NCBI GenBank assembly: GCA_029933275.1
Contig: JAOZOM010000003.1
Location: 2,860 to 23,722 of the forward strand
Direction of reading: 5' to 3'
Source: Anaerolineales bacterium
GTDB taxonomy: Bacteria; Chloroflexota; Anaerolineae; Anaerolineales; Villigracilaceae
DNA length: 20,863 bases
A program made the position numbers and the translations under genes. Positions 20,310 through 20,863 of this stretch are shown in pieces; the first letter of the stretch is position 1, and the number at the start of each line of letters is the position of its first letter. The notes below the pieces were generated by a model. The model had not been told where the DNA came from. It worked only from the letters and a program-made list of their open reading frames with translations, and searched no databases.

Positions 20310-20863
20310 ATGAAACGTTTTGATATGAGAATCGTCATCGGTGTTGTCCTCATCGTGGCAGGGAGCATGTATCTGCTTCAAAATCTGGGCATTTTTTATG
20401 GCGGCGTGAATTTATTAGGCGCAATAGCCGTTGGTAGCGCAGGCGTGGCTTCCCTTTATGTTTATGCCAATAATAAAGAGAATTGGTGGGCATTAATTCC
20501 GGGAACAACATTGATTGCAATTGCGCTCAATATCCTTCTGGATACGATTTCCTACAGCTTGGGCAATATACTCGGCGGCGGGATCGTGCTAGGTGGCATC
20601 GCCCTCAGCTTTTGGATGATTTATTTCACCCAACGCGGACCCTTTTGGTGGGCAATTATCCCTGCTGGCGTACTTAGTTCTTTAGCAGTCGTTTCTGTAG
20701 CCGATGAACTTTTTCACGATGCCGGCGGGATATTCTTGCTCGGTCTTGGGCTAACTTTTCTCTTTATAGCCAGATTGCCCGGTTACGAAGGTCAACTAAA
20801 ATGGGCATTTATCCCCGGCTGGATTTTGGTCGCTATAGGCACAATAAGCCTTCCATTTATGGG
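20310..20863 (+). CDS. LiaI/DUF5668-like membrane protein, 3' end outside the window
   Basis: An open frame runs from ATG 20310 to the window edge without a stop (184 codons seen). It starts MKRFDMRIVIGVVLIVAGSM, then YLLQNLGI, the same opening as the two genes before it, and continues with about five hydrophobic segments and WWALIP/WWAIIP repeats. GCAGGAGC (20297-20304) is the ribosome-binding site, about 6 nt before the ATG. The gene lies just after the family A repeat and is in line with the two LiaF-like genes, so it is probably part of the same cluster. The function is unknown. A soluble domain could still follow beyond the window. Confidence 0.8.
   Translation, partial: MKRFDMRIVIGVVLIVAGSMYLLQNLGIFYGGVNLLGAIAVGSAGVASLYVYANNKENWWALIPGTTLIAIALNILLDTISYSLGNILGGGIVLGGIALSFWMIYFTQRGPFWWAIIPAGVLSSLAVVSVADELFHDAGGIFLLGLGLTFLFIARLPGYEGQLKWAFIPGWILVAIGTISLPFM

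Overview
The window is ordinary chromosomal DNA, mid-GC and gene-dense. It has no phage, plasmid, insertion-sequence or CRISPR signature. It most resembles a member of the Chloroflexota, probably Anaerolineae. That is an inference from the gene set: a Pro/Thr-linker lipoprotein, a VC1184-type aminotransferase, a KimA-like potassium carrier, LiaF-like membrane genes, an AmmeMemoRadiSam enzyme and a dnaA unlinked to dnaN. It also fits the many short dispersed intergenic repeats. No marker gene settles the taxonomy.

Layout, left to right. A guaB-family gene ends at a strong terminator. A tRNA-Pro(UGG) gene on the minus strand lies back-to-back with a lipoprotein esterase gene, and their promoters overlap. 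Next come gatC and gatA, overlapping by 4 nt, then a 646-nt AT-rich non-coding region leading to dnaA. That region holds a perfect 22-bp palindrome, alternative hairpins, a 20-codon ORF with a strong ribosome-binding site, and short repeats. dnaA is followed by two hairpins. On the minus strand are a sulfotransferase and a YitT-family membrane protein. On the plus strand follow a soluble two-GAF histidine kinase with no adjacent response regulator, galE, an M50 metalloprotease, a tRNA-dihydrouridine synthase and a KimA-like transporter. A PLP enzyme lacking the desulfurase cysteine (minus) is divergent from a UspA gene, which converges with mobA (minus). mobA is divergent from an AmmeMemoRadiSam radical SAM gene. 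The window ends in three membrane genes of LiaF/DUF5668 type. The last is cut by the window edge.

The genes are mostly housekeeping: purine synthesis, tRNA charging and modification, replication initiation, ion balance and cofactors. The most unusual content is between genes. Three start codons sit 6 or 7 nt after a perfect TATAAT, which implies leaderless mRNAs. Two of those promoters (gatC, mobA) carry an 8-bp-phased array (roughly NNAACNTT) where a -35 box would be. Several dispersed repeat families occupy other gaps.
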